Below, one piece after another: positions 23,575-32,384 of a stretch of DNA of 64,000 nt (its first letter is position 1; every line of letters starts with the position of its first letter). The stretch is from the NCBI GenBank assembly GCA_002280475.1, contig NCEB01000002.1, positions 104,555-168,554 of the forward strand. The letters run 5' to 3'. Under the pieces are notes generated by a model that worked only from the letters and a program-made list of their open reading frames with translations, searched no databases and was not told where the DNA came from. Origin of the DNA: Brevundimonas subvibrioides (GTDB taxonomy: Bacteria > Pseudomonadota > Alphaproteobacteria > Caulobacterales > Caulobacteraceae). The translations under genes and the position numbers were made by a program.

Positions 23575-24405
23575 TTATCGGAACAGGCCGAGCAGGATCG
23601 AGGTCGAGGAGTTGGCGATCGACAGAGCCTGCACACCCAGCTGTTGCTTGGTCTGCAGCGACTGCAGTCGCGCGCTTTCCTTGGCCAGATCCGCGTCGAC
23701 CAGGTTGCCCACGCCGTTTTCCAGAGCGTCGGAGAGCTTGCCGACGAAGGAGCGGTGGGTTTCCAGCGACTTGGCACCGGTGCCCAGGCGAGCCAGGGAC
23801 GCCGAGACGCGGTCGATCGAAGCGTTGACCAGGCCCAGGGCCGTGGTCGCCAGCGTCGAGGTGCCGATGGTGGTGGTTGCGGCGACCGTGTTGATGGTCC
23901 CGCCCAGACGCAGATCCTCGTCATTGACGGTGATCGTCGAGCCGGTCGTGTTCGCCAGGGCGCGATAGCCGGCGGTGTTGGAACCGTTCAGCAGGTTGAC
24001 GCCGTTGAAGCTGGCGTTGGTGACCACCGTGGTGATCTGGTCGCGGATGGCCTTGAAGTCTTCGTTCAGAGCACTGCGGGCAGCGGTCGTCAGCGAAGCG
24101 TCCGTGGCGGCCAGGGCCTTTTCCTTCAGTTGCAGGAGCAGGTCCGAGACCGATTCGCCGGCGGCCAGGCTGACGTCCACGGCGGAGGTGCCGCGATCCA
24201 GGCTGTCCTTGACGGCGTTCAGCGCCGAGATCTCACCGCGCTGGCCCTGGGCGATGGCCCAGATGGCGCCGTTGTCCTTGGCGGAGTTGACCTTCTTGCC
24301 CGTGTTGATCCGGGACTGGACGGTGTCCAGTTCCTTGTTCGTGGCCTGGAGGTTCTGCAGGGCGATAAGGGCGCCCGAGTTCGTGTTCACGCTGTTCAGC
24401 GCCAT
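23575..24405 (-). CDS. Flagellin
   Basis: The 276-residue flagellin forms the filament and is exported through the flagellar type III system. The N-terminal D0/D1 part begins ALNSVNTNSGALIALQNL, then VQSRINTGKKVNSAKDNGAIWAIAQ. The C-terminal part ends LVDADLAKESARLQSLQTKQQLGVQALSIANSS, the paired coiled coil. The variable D2/D3 region is nearly absent, as in Caulobacter flagellins of about 273 residues. ATG 24405 is chosen because it begins the conserved MALNSVNTN start. It has a good sigma-54 promoter at 24478-24493 and upstream dyads at 24566-24634. Confidence 0.95.
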   Translation of the reverse strand: MALNSVNTNSGALIALQNLQATNKELDTVQSRINTGKKVNSAKDNGAIWAIAQGQRGEISALNAVKDSLDRGTSAVDVSLAAGESVSDLLLQLKEKALAATDASLTTAARSALNEDFKAIRDQITTVVTNASFNGVNLLNGSNTAGYRALANTTGSTITVNDEDLRLGGTINTVAATTTIGTSTLATTALGLVNASIDRVSASLARLGTGAKSLETHRSFVGKLSDALENGVGNLVDADLAKESARLQSLQTKQQLGVQALSIANSSTSILLGLFR

Positions 24406-24477
24406 GACGAAAGTCCTTGTTTCAAGGTGTCCGACCGTCATTTTGACCGTCGGGGGCATTTTGCCCGACGGGTTCGA

Positions 24478-24493
24478 AGCAATGCCCGCGCCA
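24478..24493 (-). promoter_or_regulatory. Sigma-54 promoter of the flagellin gene
   Basis: The minus strand reads TGGCGCGGGCATTGCT, which matches the -24/-12 consensus TGGCACG-N4-TTGCW at all but one fixed position, with exact GG-N10-GC spacing. The transcript would begin near 24467, leaving about 62 bases of leader before ATG 24405, with AAGGA before the start. Late flagellar genes of Caulobacter are known to use sigma-54. Confidence 0.85.
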
Positions 24494-24549
24494 CGACCGG
24501 GCTTTCCAGCGCACCATCGAAGTCATTGAAAAAACTTCGGTACCTTGCC

Positions 24550-24557
24550 TTAACCAT
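24550..24557 (+). promoter_or_regulatory. Single TTAACCAT half-site in the flagellin upstream region
   Basis: TTAACCAT lies between the sigma-54 promoter and the three upstream dyads of the flagellin gene. It is the same 8-mer found twice in the dyad at 23126-23153, which makes a CtrA/MucR-type input on both flagellin genes plausible. A single 8-mer can occur by chance. Confidence 0.4.
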
Positions 24558-24565
24558 GCTTTTCA

Positions 24566-24634
24566 CCCGGCAAATTGTGCCGGGCCAGAGCGTCTGCGGC
24601 AGGATTTGCCGAGCAGCGGGCACCTTGTGCCGGG
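24566..24634. promoter_or_regulatory. Three-dyad enhancer-like array upstream of flagellin
   Basis: Three inverted repeats of the form CGGCA-N5-TGCCG are present: CCCGGCA/TGCCGGG at 24566-24584, CGGCA/TGCCG at 24597-24611 and CGGGCA/TGCCGGG at 24617-24634. Their centres lie 29 and 21 bases apart. They sit about 100-170 bases upstream of the expected sigma-54 start, the usual place for an NtrC-family enhancer. The form recalls the ftr sites bound by FlbD in Caulobacter. Together with the sigma-54 site this explains most of the 306-base gene-free stretch 24406-24711. Confidence 0.7.
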
Positions 24635-24711
24635 CGAAGAGGCGGCTTCGCGGTTGACGGGGCGACCCCGCGCGGGGTTATTGAGCCCGAAACTCCTGTC
24701 GAGCCCGCTTC

Positions 24712-25410
24712 ATGCAACTTCCCAACGACAACCGCGTGATCCTGGCTGTCGGCGCGGGCCTGGCGATCCTCGCCGCTGTGGTCCTGGCGCTCCTGTTCAT
24801 GGGCGGCGGTGGCGAAGACAGGAAGGCCTCGACCGAGGAGCCGGACACGACCACCGGCCTGACGGTCGATGTGGCGGACGCGCCGGAGCTCCAGCCCTCT
24901 CGTGAACTGCGATGCTTCGTCGACGGCCAGTTCGTCGGCATGGCGACCCTGGCGAACTGCGCGGAACGGAACGGGCTGGCGACGGACGGCCTGGATGTGG
25001 GTCTCGACGCCAGCGGCAACCTCGCGGCCGCGCCGACGGCCTCCTTCGCCCCGCCGCCGGCGCTGCCCGCGACCGACGTCGGCGACGGCAACCCCGAGCC
25101 CGTCGACACCACCGGGGGGACGGATACGCGGCAGTCCCCGCCCGCTCGCGCGCAGCGGACCGGCGGCGCGCCCTGTCTGCGCTATGTGGGCTCGGAGTGG
25201 CGCCAGCTGTCCGGCGGCCTCAGCCTGAATGAATGCGTTCAGGCGCTCTACGCCGGCACCTGCGTGCGGCCGGGCGAGGCCCAGTACGGGCGCCACGGCA
25301 ATCTGACCCTTCGGCTGGTCCCGCGCCGGGTCGAACAGTCGAACGACAACACCCGCTTCCGCGTTCTGGCCGATCAGGATCGCGGATGTCAGTTCCCGAG
25401 CCTGCGCTGA
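24712..25410 (+). CDS. Single-pass membrane protein of unknown function, 232 aa
   Basis: I do not recognise a family. The protein has a short cytoplasmic start, one transmembrane helix (about residues 10-31, VILAVGAGLAILAAVVLALLFMGG) and an acidic, low-complexity periplasmic region. Two cysteine-bearing segments are notable: RELRCFVDGQFVGMATLANCAERNG (about 64-88) and CLRYVGSEWRQLSGGLSLNECVQALYAGTCVRPG (about 159-192). They suggest disulfide-stabilised periplasmic modules. Its TGA overlaps the ATG of the next gene (TGATG), so the two are coupled. Confidence 0.75.
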   Translation: MQLPNDNRVILAVGAGLAILAAVVLALLFMGGGGEDRKASTEEPDTTTGLTVDVADAPELQPSRELRCFVDGQFVGMATLANCAERNGLATDGLDVGLDASGNLAAAPTASFAPPPALPATDVGDGNPEPVDTTGGTDTRQSPPARAQRTGGAPCLRYVGSEWRQLSGGLSLNECVQALYAGTCVRPGEAQYGRHGNLTLRLVPRRVEQSNDNTRFRVLADQDRGCQFPSLR

Positions 25411-25850
25411 TGGTCCGTCGCGGAACCCTCGCGGGGGTCGTCGCCCTCGCCGGTCTGTCGGCCTGCGCGGAACAGGTCCAGGCCCCGCGTGAGCCTGGCG
25501 TCTGCTATGCGATGACCCGACCGGACGGCCAGATCGCCTTCAACGTGGTCGCCCGCGACCAGCCCCAGATCGAGTTCTGCGCCGCGCGCCTGGAAGAGAT
25601 GCGTCTGCGCTTCCTCCGACTGGGCGGAACGACGCGCGAGGTCACGGGCGCCTTCCAGGGGCAGTTCATCTTCGTGGACGCGCGCGGCGTCTCGTTCAGC
25701 CGGTCGCTGGACGGCGCGCGGTTCTTCGCCCTGGCGCGGACCGGCGACGGCCGCCTGGCCATGCCGGGTGCCATCCAGAGCGACATCGACGTCCTGGGCG
25801 TCGTCACCGAGGCGGAGGCTCCCTCCTTCCCGGGCGCGCCGGGGAACTGA
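25410..25850 (+). CDS. Predicted lipoprotein, 146 aa
   Basis: Starting at ATG 25410, which shares one base with the preceding stop codon, the protein has a basic N-terminus (MVRRG), a hydrophobic stretch and a good lipobox LSAC near residue 18, so it should be a lipid-anchored envelope protein. The mature part has a CYAMTRPDGQIAFNVVARDQPQIEFCAARLEEMRLRFLRLGG segment with two cysteines, then a small beta-rich region. I do not know the family. Coupling to the preceding single-pass protein suggests a joint envelope role. A LexA-type box and ssb follow. Confidence 0.75.
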   Translation: MVRRGTLAGVVALAGLSACAEQVQAPREPGVCYAMTRPDGQIAFNVVARDQPQIEFCAARLEEMRLRFLRLGGTTREVTGAFQGQFIFVDARGVSFSRSLDGARFFALARTGDGRLAMPGAIQSDIDVLGVVTEAEAPSFPGAPGN

Positions 25851-25864
25851 CGCCGGCCGGACTG

Positions 25865-25879
25865 GAACACAACCAGAAC
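25865..25879. promoter_or_regulatory. LexA-type SOS box upstream of ssb
   Basis: GAAC-N7-GAAC (25865-25868 and 25876-25879) is, on the other strand, GTTC-N7-GTTC, the alphaproteobacterial LexA operator. It lies 64 bases before the ssb start codon, inside the expected promoter region. SSB is a common member of the SOS regulon in this class. Confidence 0.75.
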
Positions 25880-25942
25880 ATCTGTTAACGATTTCACAGC
25901 GGGGCCCTCGGGCCTGAATTCCCTGAAGAGAGAACGAGCGTC

Positions 25943-26419
25943 ATGGCGGGCAGCGTCAACAAGGTCATCCTGGTCGGCAATCTGGGCCGCGATCCCGAAA
26001 TCCGGTCCACCCCCAACGGCGATCGCATCGCCAACCTGTCGATCGCCACGTCCGAGACCTGGCGCGACAAATCCTCGGGCGAGAAGAAGGAAAAGACCGA
26101 GTGGCACCGGGTTGCCATCTTCAACGACAACATCGTCAAGGTGGTCGAGAACTATGTGAAGAAGGGCACCACGGTCTATATCGAGGGCCAGCTCCAGACC
26201 CGCAAATGGACCGACCAGCAGGGTGTCGAGAAATACACGACCGAGATCGTCGTCGGCCGCTTCAATGGCCAGCTGACCTTGCTCGGCGGGCGCAACGACA
26301 ACGCCGGCGGTGGTCGCTCCAGCGACGACGACTACGCTTCCGGCTTCCAGACCGGTGGCGCGAACAAGCCGAGCGGGCCCAAGGAAAGCTATGATCTGAA
26401 CGACGACATCCCGTTCTAG
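25943..26419 (+). CDS. ssb: Single-stranded DNA-binding protein
   Basis: The 158-residue SSB coats single-stranded DNA in replication, recombination and repair and recruits partners through its tip. The OB-fold occupies residues 1-110, opening [37 protein letters not shown], with the WHRVAIF and [17 protein letters not shown] strands. A glycine/asparagine linker follows, then the conserved acidic tail DDDIPF. AGAGAGAACGAGCGTC before the ATG supplies a weak ribosome site. A LexA-type box stands upstream. Confidence 0.97.
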   Translation: MAGSVNKVILVGNLGRDPEIRSTPNGDRIANLSIATSETWRDKSSGEKKEKTEWHRVAIFNDNIVKVVENYVKKGTTVYIEGQLQTRKWTDQQGVEKYTTEIVVGRFNGQLTLLGGRNDNAGGGRSSDDDYASGFQTGGANKPSGPKESYDLNDDIPF

Positions 26420-26422
26420 GCG

Positions 26423-26827
26423 TCAGTCCCAGACGGCGTCGGCGAAGTGAGTCAGGATCGTCTTGTCGGCCGTCAGCAACTTGGTTCCGTCAGCAATGGC
26501 GTGAGCCGTGACGAGGCGGTCGATAGGATCTCGGGTCCAAGACAGGTCGCACGCCTCTCTGACGACATCCGAGAGCGGCAAGTCCGAAACGCGAAGCGTC
26601 CCGTACTCCCGAGTTGCCGCGAGAACCTGGTCGGGTCCGGCTTTGATCCGTCCAATTTCGTGCAGGATCTCAAGCTCCAGAACGACCATCGGAGAAATGA
26701 CCCAAGGCTGACGGACCGCGAGCCGACAAGCCTTTTCTCCAAGGCTCCTTAATCGGCCCTGCGACAGCCATAGCAGAACATTCGTATCAAGGTGGACGGC
26801 CAGGATCAGTTGTCCTCGGGCTTCCAC
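26423..26827 (-). CDS. PIN-domain toxin, VapC-like
   Basis: A 134-residue PIN-domain ribonuclease, the expected toxin of the pair with the gene before it. The acidic site residues are seen in HLDTNVLLW, VVLELEILHEIG, SWTRDPIDRLVTAHA and KLLTADKTI. VapC toxins cut specific RNAs, often tRNAs; the target here is unknown. The start ATG at 26827 overlaps the antitoxin by 22 bases and the first few residues may be extra, as the conserved part begins at LILAVHLDTN. The pair is packed between ssb (3 bases from its stop) and a DMT transporter, with slightly lower GC than its surroundings, so it was probably acquired. Confidence 0.85.
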   Translation of the reverse strand: MEARGQLILAVHLDTNVLLWLSQGRLRSLGEKACRLAVRQPWVISPMVVLELEILHEIGRIKAGPDQVLAATREYGTLRVSDLPLSDVVREACDLSWTRDPIDRLVTAHAIADGTKLLTADKTILTHFADAVWD

Positions 26828-27075
26828 TCGATGTGTCGGCCGTCGGTGATGTCGCCGGCGTCGTAGTCCGCCCAGTCTTCGCGAACGCCCCGCACGAGGC
26901 CGGCTTCGACTTTGCGCTGGTGTTGGGCGACCGCGTCGTCGTCAACCCAACGGGCTGTGACGCTCAGCACGCTGCCGCCCTTGCGACGCACGCGCAGAAC
27001 CTCGCCAGTCTCAACCATTCGATCAAGAATTCGAAAGAGATCCTTCCTGAGGTCGGTGGCGGTGACTTCGATCAT
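26806..27075 (-). CDS. Antitoxin of the PIN-domain pair, Phd/YefM-like
   Basis: An 89-residue partner whose N-terminal half, MIEVTATDLRKDLFRILDRMVETGEVLRVRRKG, is the Phd/YefM DNA-binding and dimer region. A charged, flexible C-terminal tail (REDWADYDAGDITDGRHIEWKPEDN) would wrap the toxin. I chose the ATG at 27075 because the family start lies there; an in-frame ATG at 27105 would add ten residues. It lies upstream of and overlaps the toxin gene, the normal order, and would repress its own promoter. Confidence 0.82.
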   Translation of the reverse strand: MIEVTATDLRKDLFRILDRMVETGEVLRVRRKGGSVLSVTARWVDDDAVAQHQRKVEAGLVRGVREDWADYDAGDITDGRHIEWKPEDN

Positions 27076-27142
27076 GCGTACATCTTCAGCTCCAGACCTG
27101 TACATGTCAATGGAAACGCCCTGTCACCCAGTGTGACGCGCC

Positions 27143-28081
27143 ATGCTAGGCGGGCTGTGCCATGACCCGCCCGTGCCCACCGTCCCCGACAAGCCCCACA
27201 GTCCGCTGACCCTGCTGGAGATCGGCGCCATCGCCGCGATCGTGGTGATCTGGGGCGCCAACAACGCCGCCGCCAAGGTGGCGACGGAAACCCTGCCGCC
27301 GCTGCTGACGGGCGCCCTGCGTTTTCTCATCGCGGCGCTGTGCCTCGTTCCGTTCGTCCGGCCACCGTTTCCGAACTGGAAGAGCCTGGCCCTGATCGTC
27401 CTGATCGGCGGCCCCCTCCATTACGGCCTGATCTATGTCGGCTTCTGGCTGGCCGACGATGTCAGCCCGGCCTCGGTCGCCGCCCAGCTGTGGATCCCGT
27501 TCACGGCCCTTTTCGCCTTCCTGCTGCTGGGCGAGCGCCTGTCGCGCGCGGCCCTGCTGGGACTTGTCATCGCCCTCGTCGGCGTCGCCTGGATGGCGGC
27601 GGACCCCCATGCCCTGCAGGATTGGGCCGCGATCCTCGTCGTGATCGGGGCCAGCGCCGCCTGGGCCATGACGACGGTCATCGCCCGCCGCACCACCTCC
27701 ATCCCGCCCCTGAAGATGCAGGGCCTGCTCGCGCTGGTCACCCTTCCGACCTTGGCCTTCGGCTCGGCCGTCTTCGAGACGGGGCAGGTCGAGGCGCTTC
27801 GGGAGGCGACGCCACTGGTCTGGTGGACGGTGCTGTGGGCCGGTTTGGTGTCCTCGGTCTGCGCCACGACCCTGGTCTTCTGGCTGGTGCAGAGGCGCGA
27901 GGCCGGGCGGGTGACGCCCTATTTCCTGGCCACCCCCGTGGTGTCCATCGCCATAGGCTGGGGCTTTCTGGGTGACGTCCTCACCGTCCAGATCCTGACC
28001 GGCGCCGCCTTGACCATGGGCGGTGTCGGCGTGGTGGCCCTGGCGGAGCGCGGCCTCAGGGCCGGTGCCGCCAAGGCTTGA
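27143..28081 (+). CDS. EamA-type drug/metabolite transporter
   Basis: A 10-helix inner-membrane exporter of the DMT superfamily with the usual two repeated EamA halves. The first (about residues 28-150) has AIVVIWGANNAAAKVA and ends LLLGERLSRAALLGLVIALVGV. The second (about 165-300) has TTVIARRTTSIPPLKMQGLLALV and ends LLGDVLTVQILTGAALTMGGVGVVALAERG. Substrate is not predictable. ATG 27143 lacks a clear ribosome site; GTG 27173 (VPTVPDKPHSP) is an equally good start. It faces sodC with 9 bases between the stop codons. Confidence 0.88.
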   Translation: MLGGLCHDPPVPTVPDKPHSPLTLLEIGAIAAIVVIWGANNAAAKVATETLPPLLTGALRFLIAALCLVPFVRPPFPNWKSLALIVLIGGPLHYGLIYVGFWLADDVSPASVAAQLWIPFTALFAFLLLGERLSRAALLGLVIALVGVAWMAADPHALQDWAAILVVIGASAAWAMTTVIARRTTSIPPLKMQGLLALVTLPTLAFGSAVFETGQVEALREATPLVWWTVLWAGLVSSVCATTLVFWLVQRREAGRVTPYFLATPVVSIAIGWGFLGDVLTVQILTGAALTMGGVGVVALAERGLRAGAAKA

Positions 28082-28090
28082 GCGGTCCGA

Positions 28091-28660
28091 TCAGCCTGCG
28101 GCCATGACCCCGCAGGCCACCCGGTCGCCGGCGCCGCCGATCGGCTGGCTGGTGTGGTCGTCGGCATTGGCGTGGATCACGATGGCCGAGCCGTCCGCGT
28201 CCCACAGCCACTGGCCCGGGCCGGCGTCGGCGATGCGGGCGCGGGTGGTGAAGACCTCGGCGTTGACGCTCCCGTCCGGGGCCGCGTGGATGTTGGGCAG
28301 GTCGCCGTCGTCGGGACCCATGGCATTCAGCAGGCCGTGGCGTGCGGCGGGCTCGCCGTGGTTCACATGGGCACCGGCCGAGGTGAAGGGCGCGGCGCAT
28401 TCGCCCACCGCGTGGATATGAACCCCGTGCCAGCCGGGGGTCAGGCCGGTCGCCTCGATTCGGATCAACAGGCCCGTCGCGCCCTGTCGGAACACCGCCC
28501 GTCCGACCCGCGCGCCCGTGCCGTTGATCAGGGTCGCCTCGCCGAAATCACCGGGCGTCGCGCGCATCATCTGGGCACCGGGGGCCATGCTGGCGCATGC
28601 GGCCAGAGGCGTCAGGGCGAGGGCGGCGAGGAGGGCGGCGGTCGGCGTCACGGAGCGCAT
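28091..28660 (-). CDS. sodC: Superoxide dismutase [Cu-Zn], lipoprotein form
   Basis: A periplasmic Cu/Zn superoxide dismutase of 189 residues that turns superoxide into hydrogen peroxide and oxygen. Copper and zinc ligands are seen in HGVHIHAVGEC, AHVNHG, ARHGLLNAMGPDDGDLPN (zinc loop) and VIHANADDH, and the conserved C-terminal cysteine in GDRVACGVM pairs with the one in GEC. The N-terminal signal ends LAACASM, a lipobox, so the enzyme is probably membrane-anchored. It converges with the DMT gene and diverges from gyrA. Confidence 0.95.
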   Translation of the reverse strand: MRSVTPTAALLAALALTPLAACASMAPGAQMMRATPGDFGEATLINGTGARVGRAVFRQGATGLLIRIEATGLTPGWHGVHIHAVGECAAPFTSAGAHVNHGEPAARHGLLNAMGPDDGDLPNIHAAPDGSVNAEVFTTRARIADAGPGQWLWDADGSAIVIHANADDHTSQPIGGAGDRVACGVMAAG

Positions 28661-28741
28661 GGTTTCATCCTTCTACGGAGGGGCGCGGGGCCATCGAACG
28701 ACGGCGCGAAACTTTGCCTAACAGGCCCCCGGATGCTAGAA

Positions 28742-28762
28742 AACGTGACAGAGGATCACGTT
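28742..28762. promoter_or_regulatory. Dyad AACGTGA-N7-TCACGTT upstream of gyrA
   Basis: A perfect 7-bp inverted repeat with a 7-base spacer lies 30-50 bases before the gyrA start in the sodC/gyrA divergent gap. The size fits a dimeric repressor site. No known operator is recognised; it could serve gyrA, sodC or both. Confidence 0.4.
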
Positions 28763-28792
28763 CCGATTCCGTCTGACTGAGCCCCGATTTCC

Positions 28793-31576
28793 TTGACTGA
28801 CGAACCCATCGACGACGCCCTGCCGCCTGCCAGCGGAGGCGGCTCCGGCCCCTATGATTCGGGCGACATCTCCGTGATCACGATCGAGGACGAGCTGAAA
28901 CGCTCCTACCTCGACTACGCCATGAGCGTGATCGTCAGCCGCGCCCTGCCGGACGCGCGCGACGGCCTGAAGCCCGTCCACCGTCGCATCCTGTATTCGA
29001 TGCACGATCTGAACATGACGCCGGACCGGTCGTACTCAAAGTGCGCCCGCGTGGTCGGCGACGTGCTGGGCCGGTTGCACCCTCACGGCGACGCCTCGGT
29101 CTATATGGCCCTGGTCCGCATGGCCCAGCCGTTCTCGATGGGGCTGATGCTGGTCGACGGCCAGGGCAATTTCGGCTCGGTCGACGGCGATATGCCGGCC
29201 TCCATGCGGTACACTGAGGCCCGGATGGCCCCGGCGGCCACGGCCCTGTTGGCCGACATCGACAAGGACACGGTCGATTTCCAGCCGAACTACGACGAAA
29301 AGGAACTGGAGCCGGTCGTCCTTCCGGCCCGGATCCCGAACCTGCTGGTCAACGGCGCGGGCGGCATCGCCGTCGGCATGGCGACCAACATTCCGCCCCA
29401 CAACCTGGGCGAGGTGATCGACGCCTGCGTGGCCCTGCTGGACGATCCGGACATCTCGGACGACGCCCTGCTGGACCTGGTGCCCGGTCCCGACTTCCCG
29501 ACAGGCGGCGAGATCCTGGGCCGGACCGCGCCGAGGAACGCCCTGCGCGAGGGCAGGGGTTCCGTCGTCGTGCGCGGCGTCGCCTCCATCGAGACCATCC
29601 GCAAGGACCGCGAGGCCATCGTCGTCACCGAACTCCCGTTCCAGGTCAACAAACAGACCCTGATCGAACGCATCGCCGAAATGGTCCGCGAAAAGCGTCT
29701 GGAGGGCATCTCCGACGTCCGCGACGAGTCCGATCGCTCGGGCATGCGCATCGTCATCGAGCTGAAGCGCGACGCGTCCGGCGACGTGATCCTGAACCAG
29801 CTGTGGCGCTACACCGCCATGCAGTCCTCGTTCGGCGTCAATATGCTGGCGCTGAACCACGGCCGGCCCGAGCAGATGGGCCTACGGAAGCTGGTCGAGG
29901 TGTTCCTCGACTTCCGCGAAGAGGTCGTGGTCCGCCGCACCAAGTTCGAACTGGCCAAGGCCCGAGACCGCGGCCACGTCCTGGTCGGTCTCGCCGTCGC
30001 CGTGGCCAATATCGACGACGTCATCCACATCATCCGCTCCTCGGCCGATCCGGCCGAGGCGCGCGAGCGACTGCAGGCCCAGTCCTGGCCCGTCGGCGAC
30101 ATGATCGCCCTGGTCGAGCTGATCGCCGATCCGCGCAGCGTGCTGATCGACGGCGACAAGCTGAACCTGACCGACGAACAGGCCCGCGCCATCCTGGCCC
30201 TGACCCTGTCGCGCCTGACGGGTCTCGGCCGCGACGACATCTTCGGCGAGGCGCGGGGCCTGGCCGACACCATCCAGGGTCACCTGACCATCCTGTCGGA
30301 CCGGGCCAACATCCTGGCCATCATCCGCGAGGATCTGCTCGCGGTGAAATCCGAGTTCGCCGTGCCGCGCCGCACCGTCATCGGCGAGGGTGACTTCGAG
30401 CTGGAAGACGAGGACCTGATCCCGCGCGAGGACATGGTCGTGACCGTGACCCATGGCGGCTACGTCAAACGGGTGGCGCTCAACGCCTATCGGACCCAGC
30501 ATCGCGGCGGCAAGGGCAAGTCCGGCATGACGATGAAGGACGAGGACGCCATCGTCGGCGTCTTCTCCGCCTCGACCCATACGCCGGTCCTGTTCTTCGC
30601 CACCAACGGCAAGGCCTACAAGCTGAAGGTCTGGCGCCTGCCGCTGGGCGCGCCGACCTCGCGCGGCAAGGCCTTCGTCAACCTGCTGCCGATCGAGCCG
30701 GGCGACTCGATCATGAACGTCCTGCCCCTGCCCGAGGACGAGGCGACCTGGGGCGACTACGACATCATGTTCGCCACCCGTTCGGGCGACGTGCGCCGCA
30801 ACAAGCTGTCGGACTTCGCCACGGTCAACCGTGCCGGCAAGATCGCCATGAAGCTGGAGGACGGCGACCACATGGTCGGCGTGGCCCTGTGCACGGCCGA
30901 GGACGACGTCCTGCTGACCACGGCCGGCGGTCGCGCGATCCGCTTCAAGGCCGACGACGTGCGCGTCTTCAAGGGCCGCGATTCGACCGGCGTGCGCGGC
31001 GTCCGCCTTCAGGGCGACGACGCCGTCATCTCCATGGCCATTCTCGGCCGGGTCGACGCCACGCCCGAGGAACGCTCGGCCTATGTCAAACACGCCAACG
31101 CCATGCGCCGCGCTACCGACGGCGAGGACGACACGGCCGTGGTCGAAGCCGACGATGAGGCCGAAGGCTCGGGCGATGCCGCACTGTCGGTCGAAAGGAT
31201 CGCAGAGCTCGGCGCGGCCGAACAGTTCATCCTGACGGTCACCGACACCGGCTTCGGCAAGCGGTCCTCCGCCTACGAATACCGCCGCACCGGCCGGGGC
31301 GGGCAGGGGCTGACGGCCCACGGCCTGGGCGGCCGCGCCGGCACGCGCCTCGCCGCCGCCTTCCCGGTCGAGGAGACCGACGACCTGCTGCTGGTCACCT
31401 CGAACGGCCAGATGATCCGCACGCGCGTGGGTCAAGTCCGTATCGTCGGCCGCGCGTCCCAAGGCGTCACCATCTTCCGCACGGCGGAGGGCGAGAAGGT
31501 CGTCTCGGTCGAACGCCTGGCGGACAGCGGCGGCGACGAGCCCGAGGTCGAGGGTGAGGGTGACGGCGAGGCCTGA
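28793..31576 (+). CDS. gyrA: DNA gyrase subunit A
   Basis: The 927-residue breakage-reunion subunit of gyrase. The catalytic tyrosine is Y140 in [11 protein letters not shown]. The N-terminal winged-helix/tower and coiled-coil parts precede the C-terminal pinwheel, where the GyrA box is seen as QHRGGKGK. Pinwheel blades continue to about residue 900. A charged insert with [19 protein letters not shown] lies near 780-800, and an acidic tail ends the protein. The start is TTG (28793); no ATG fits before residue 44, and the MTDEP-like opening suits Caulobacterales. Residues A101 and M105 stand where E. coli has S83 and D87, the quinolone sites. Confidence 0.96.
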   Translation: MTDEPIDDALPPASGGGSGPYDSGDISVITIEDELKRSYLDYAMSVIVSRALPDARDGLKPVHRRILYSMHDLNMTPDRSYSKCARVVGDVLGRLHPHGDASVYMALVRMAQPFSMGLMLVDGQGNFGSVDGDMPASMRYTEARMAPAATALLADIDKDTVDFQPNYDEKELEPVVLPARIPNLLVNGAGGIAVGMATNIPPHNLGEVIDACVALLDDPDISDDALLDLVPGPDFPTGGEILGRTAPRNALREGRGSVVVRGVASIETIRKDREAIVVTELPFQVNKQTLIERIAEMVREKRLEGISDVRDESDRSGMRIVIELKRDASGDVILNQLWRYTAMQSSFGVNMLALNHGRPEQMGLRKLVEVFLDFREEVVVRRTKFELAKARDRGHVLVGLAVAVANIDDVIHIIRSSADPAEARERLQAQSWPVGDMIALVELIADPRSVLIDGDKLNLTDEQARAILALTLSRLTGLGRDDIFGEARGLADTIQGHLTILSDRANILAIIREDLLAVKSEFAVPRRTVIGEGDFELEDEDLIPREDMVVTVTHGGYVKRVALNAYRTQHRGGKGKSGMTMKDEDAIVGVFSASTHTPVLFFATNGKAYKLKVWRLPLGAPTSRGKAFVNLLPIEPGDSIMNVLPLPEDEATWGDYDIMFATRSGDVRRNKLSDFATVNRAGKIAMKLEDGDHMVGVALCTAEDDVLLTTAGGRAIRFKADDVRVFKGRDSTGVRGVRLQGDDAVISMAILGRVDATPEERSAYVKHANAMRRATDGEDDTAVVEADDEAEGSGDAALSVERIAELGAAEQFILTVTDTGFGKRSSAYEYRRTGRGGQGLTAHGLGGRAGTRLAAAFPVEETDDLLLVTSNGQMIRTRVGQVRIVGRASQGVTIFRTAEGEKVVSVERLADSGGDEPEVEGEGDGEA

Positions 31577-31595
31577 TCCTTCCGGGAGAGAGGCC

Positions 31596-32384
31596 GTGAT
31601 CCTCATCGACGGCTTGCCCGCTACGGAGGACGATCTCCGCTATCAGGCCCTGGTCAACTACGGGGCCTACACTTCCTTCCGTGTTGAGGCGGGCGGGGTG
31701 CGTGGTCTCGACCGCCATCTGGCCCGGCTGGTCGCCAACGCCGAGGAACTGTTCGGGGCGGCGGTCGAGACGGGCCGGCTGCGGGATTTCATACGCACCG
31801 CCCTCGACGATCGGCGTGACGCCTGGCTTCGGATCAGCGTCTTCTCGCCCGAGATCTGGGCGCGTCTGCCCTCCGGTCGGGTCCGGCCCAAGGTCATGAC
31901 GACGGTCTCGCCGCCTCCGCCACCGCTGGCCGACAGCGTCCGGGTCCAGGTTCAGACCTATGGCCGCGACGCCGCCCACATCAAGCACACGGCGACCTTT
32001 CCCCTGATCCGCGCCCGGCGGCTGGCGTTGGACGCGGGTTTCGACGACGCCCTGTTCGCTGACGCGGACGGCCTGGTTTCGGAAGGCAGCCTGTGGAACG
32101 TCGGCTTCTTGAAGGGAGACACGGTGGTTTGGCCTCAGGCCGACATGCTCCCCGGCGTGGCCCAGGCCCTGATCCAGGCGGGACTCGACGGCGTGGGTTT
32201 GGATCAGCGGGCTCAACCCGTCCGGGTCGGCGACCTGGATGGCTTCGACGGGGCCTTCCTGTGCAACAGCGCCACTCCGGCTTGCCCGATCACCGCGATC
32301 GGCGCCGTGGCGTTCGATGCTGACCCCGACCGGATCCAGAAAATCGTCCAGGCCTGGGCCTCGGCTCCGCTCCAGCCGATCTAG
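31596..32384 (+). CDS. Aminotransferase class IV (BCAT/ADC-lyase-like)
   Basis: A PLP enzyme of fold type IV, 262 residues from the GTG at 31596. The likely PLP lysine is in [18 protein letters not shown], and the conserved glutamate is in [10 protein letters not shown]. It also has the [24 protein letters not shown] end motif. These fit aminodeoxychorismate lyase, D-amino acid or branched-chain aminotransferase-like paralogues; the exact reaction cannot be told. A GGGAGAG ribosome site supports GTG 31596; an in-frame GTG at 31554 lies inside gyrA. It follows gyrA by 19 bases and overlaps the convergent panD by 4. Confidence 0.85.
   Translation: MILIDGLPATEDDLRYQALVNYGAYTSFRVEAGGVRGLDRHLARLVANAEELFGAAVETGRLRDFIRTALDDRRDAWLRISVFSPEIWARLPSGRVRPKVMTTVSPPPPPLADSVRVQVQTYGRDAAHIKHTATFPLIRARRLALDAGFDDALFADADGLVSEGSLWNVGFLKGDTVVWPQADMLPGVAQALIQAGLDGVGLDQRAQPVRVGDLDGFDGAFLCNSATPACPITAIGAVAFDADPDRIQKIVQAWASAPLQPI

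Noticed and set aside
24540..24660. A second sigma-54 promoter built on TGGCCCGGCACAATTTGC
   Set aside because: The GG to GC spacing is 13, not 10. The sequence belongs to one of the three enhancer-like dyads instead.
25886..25900. CtrA box at TTAACGATTTC before ssb
   Set aside because: No second TTAA lies 7 bases on and it lacks the TTAACCAT form; a single TTAAC is not enough.
26423..27075. The PIN/Phd pair as part of a larger mobile element
   Set aside because: No integrase, transposase, inverted ends or target duplication is seen around it; it is listed only as a toxin-antitoxin pair.
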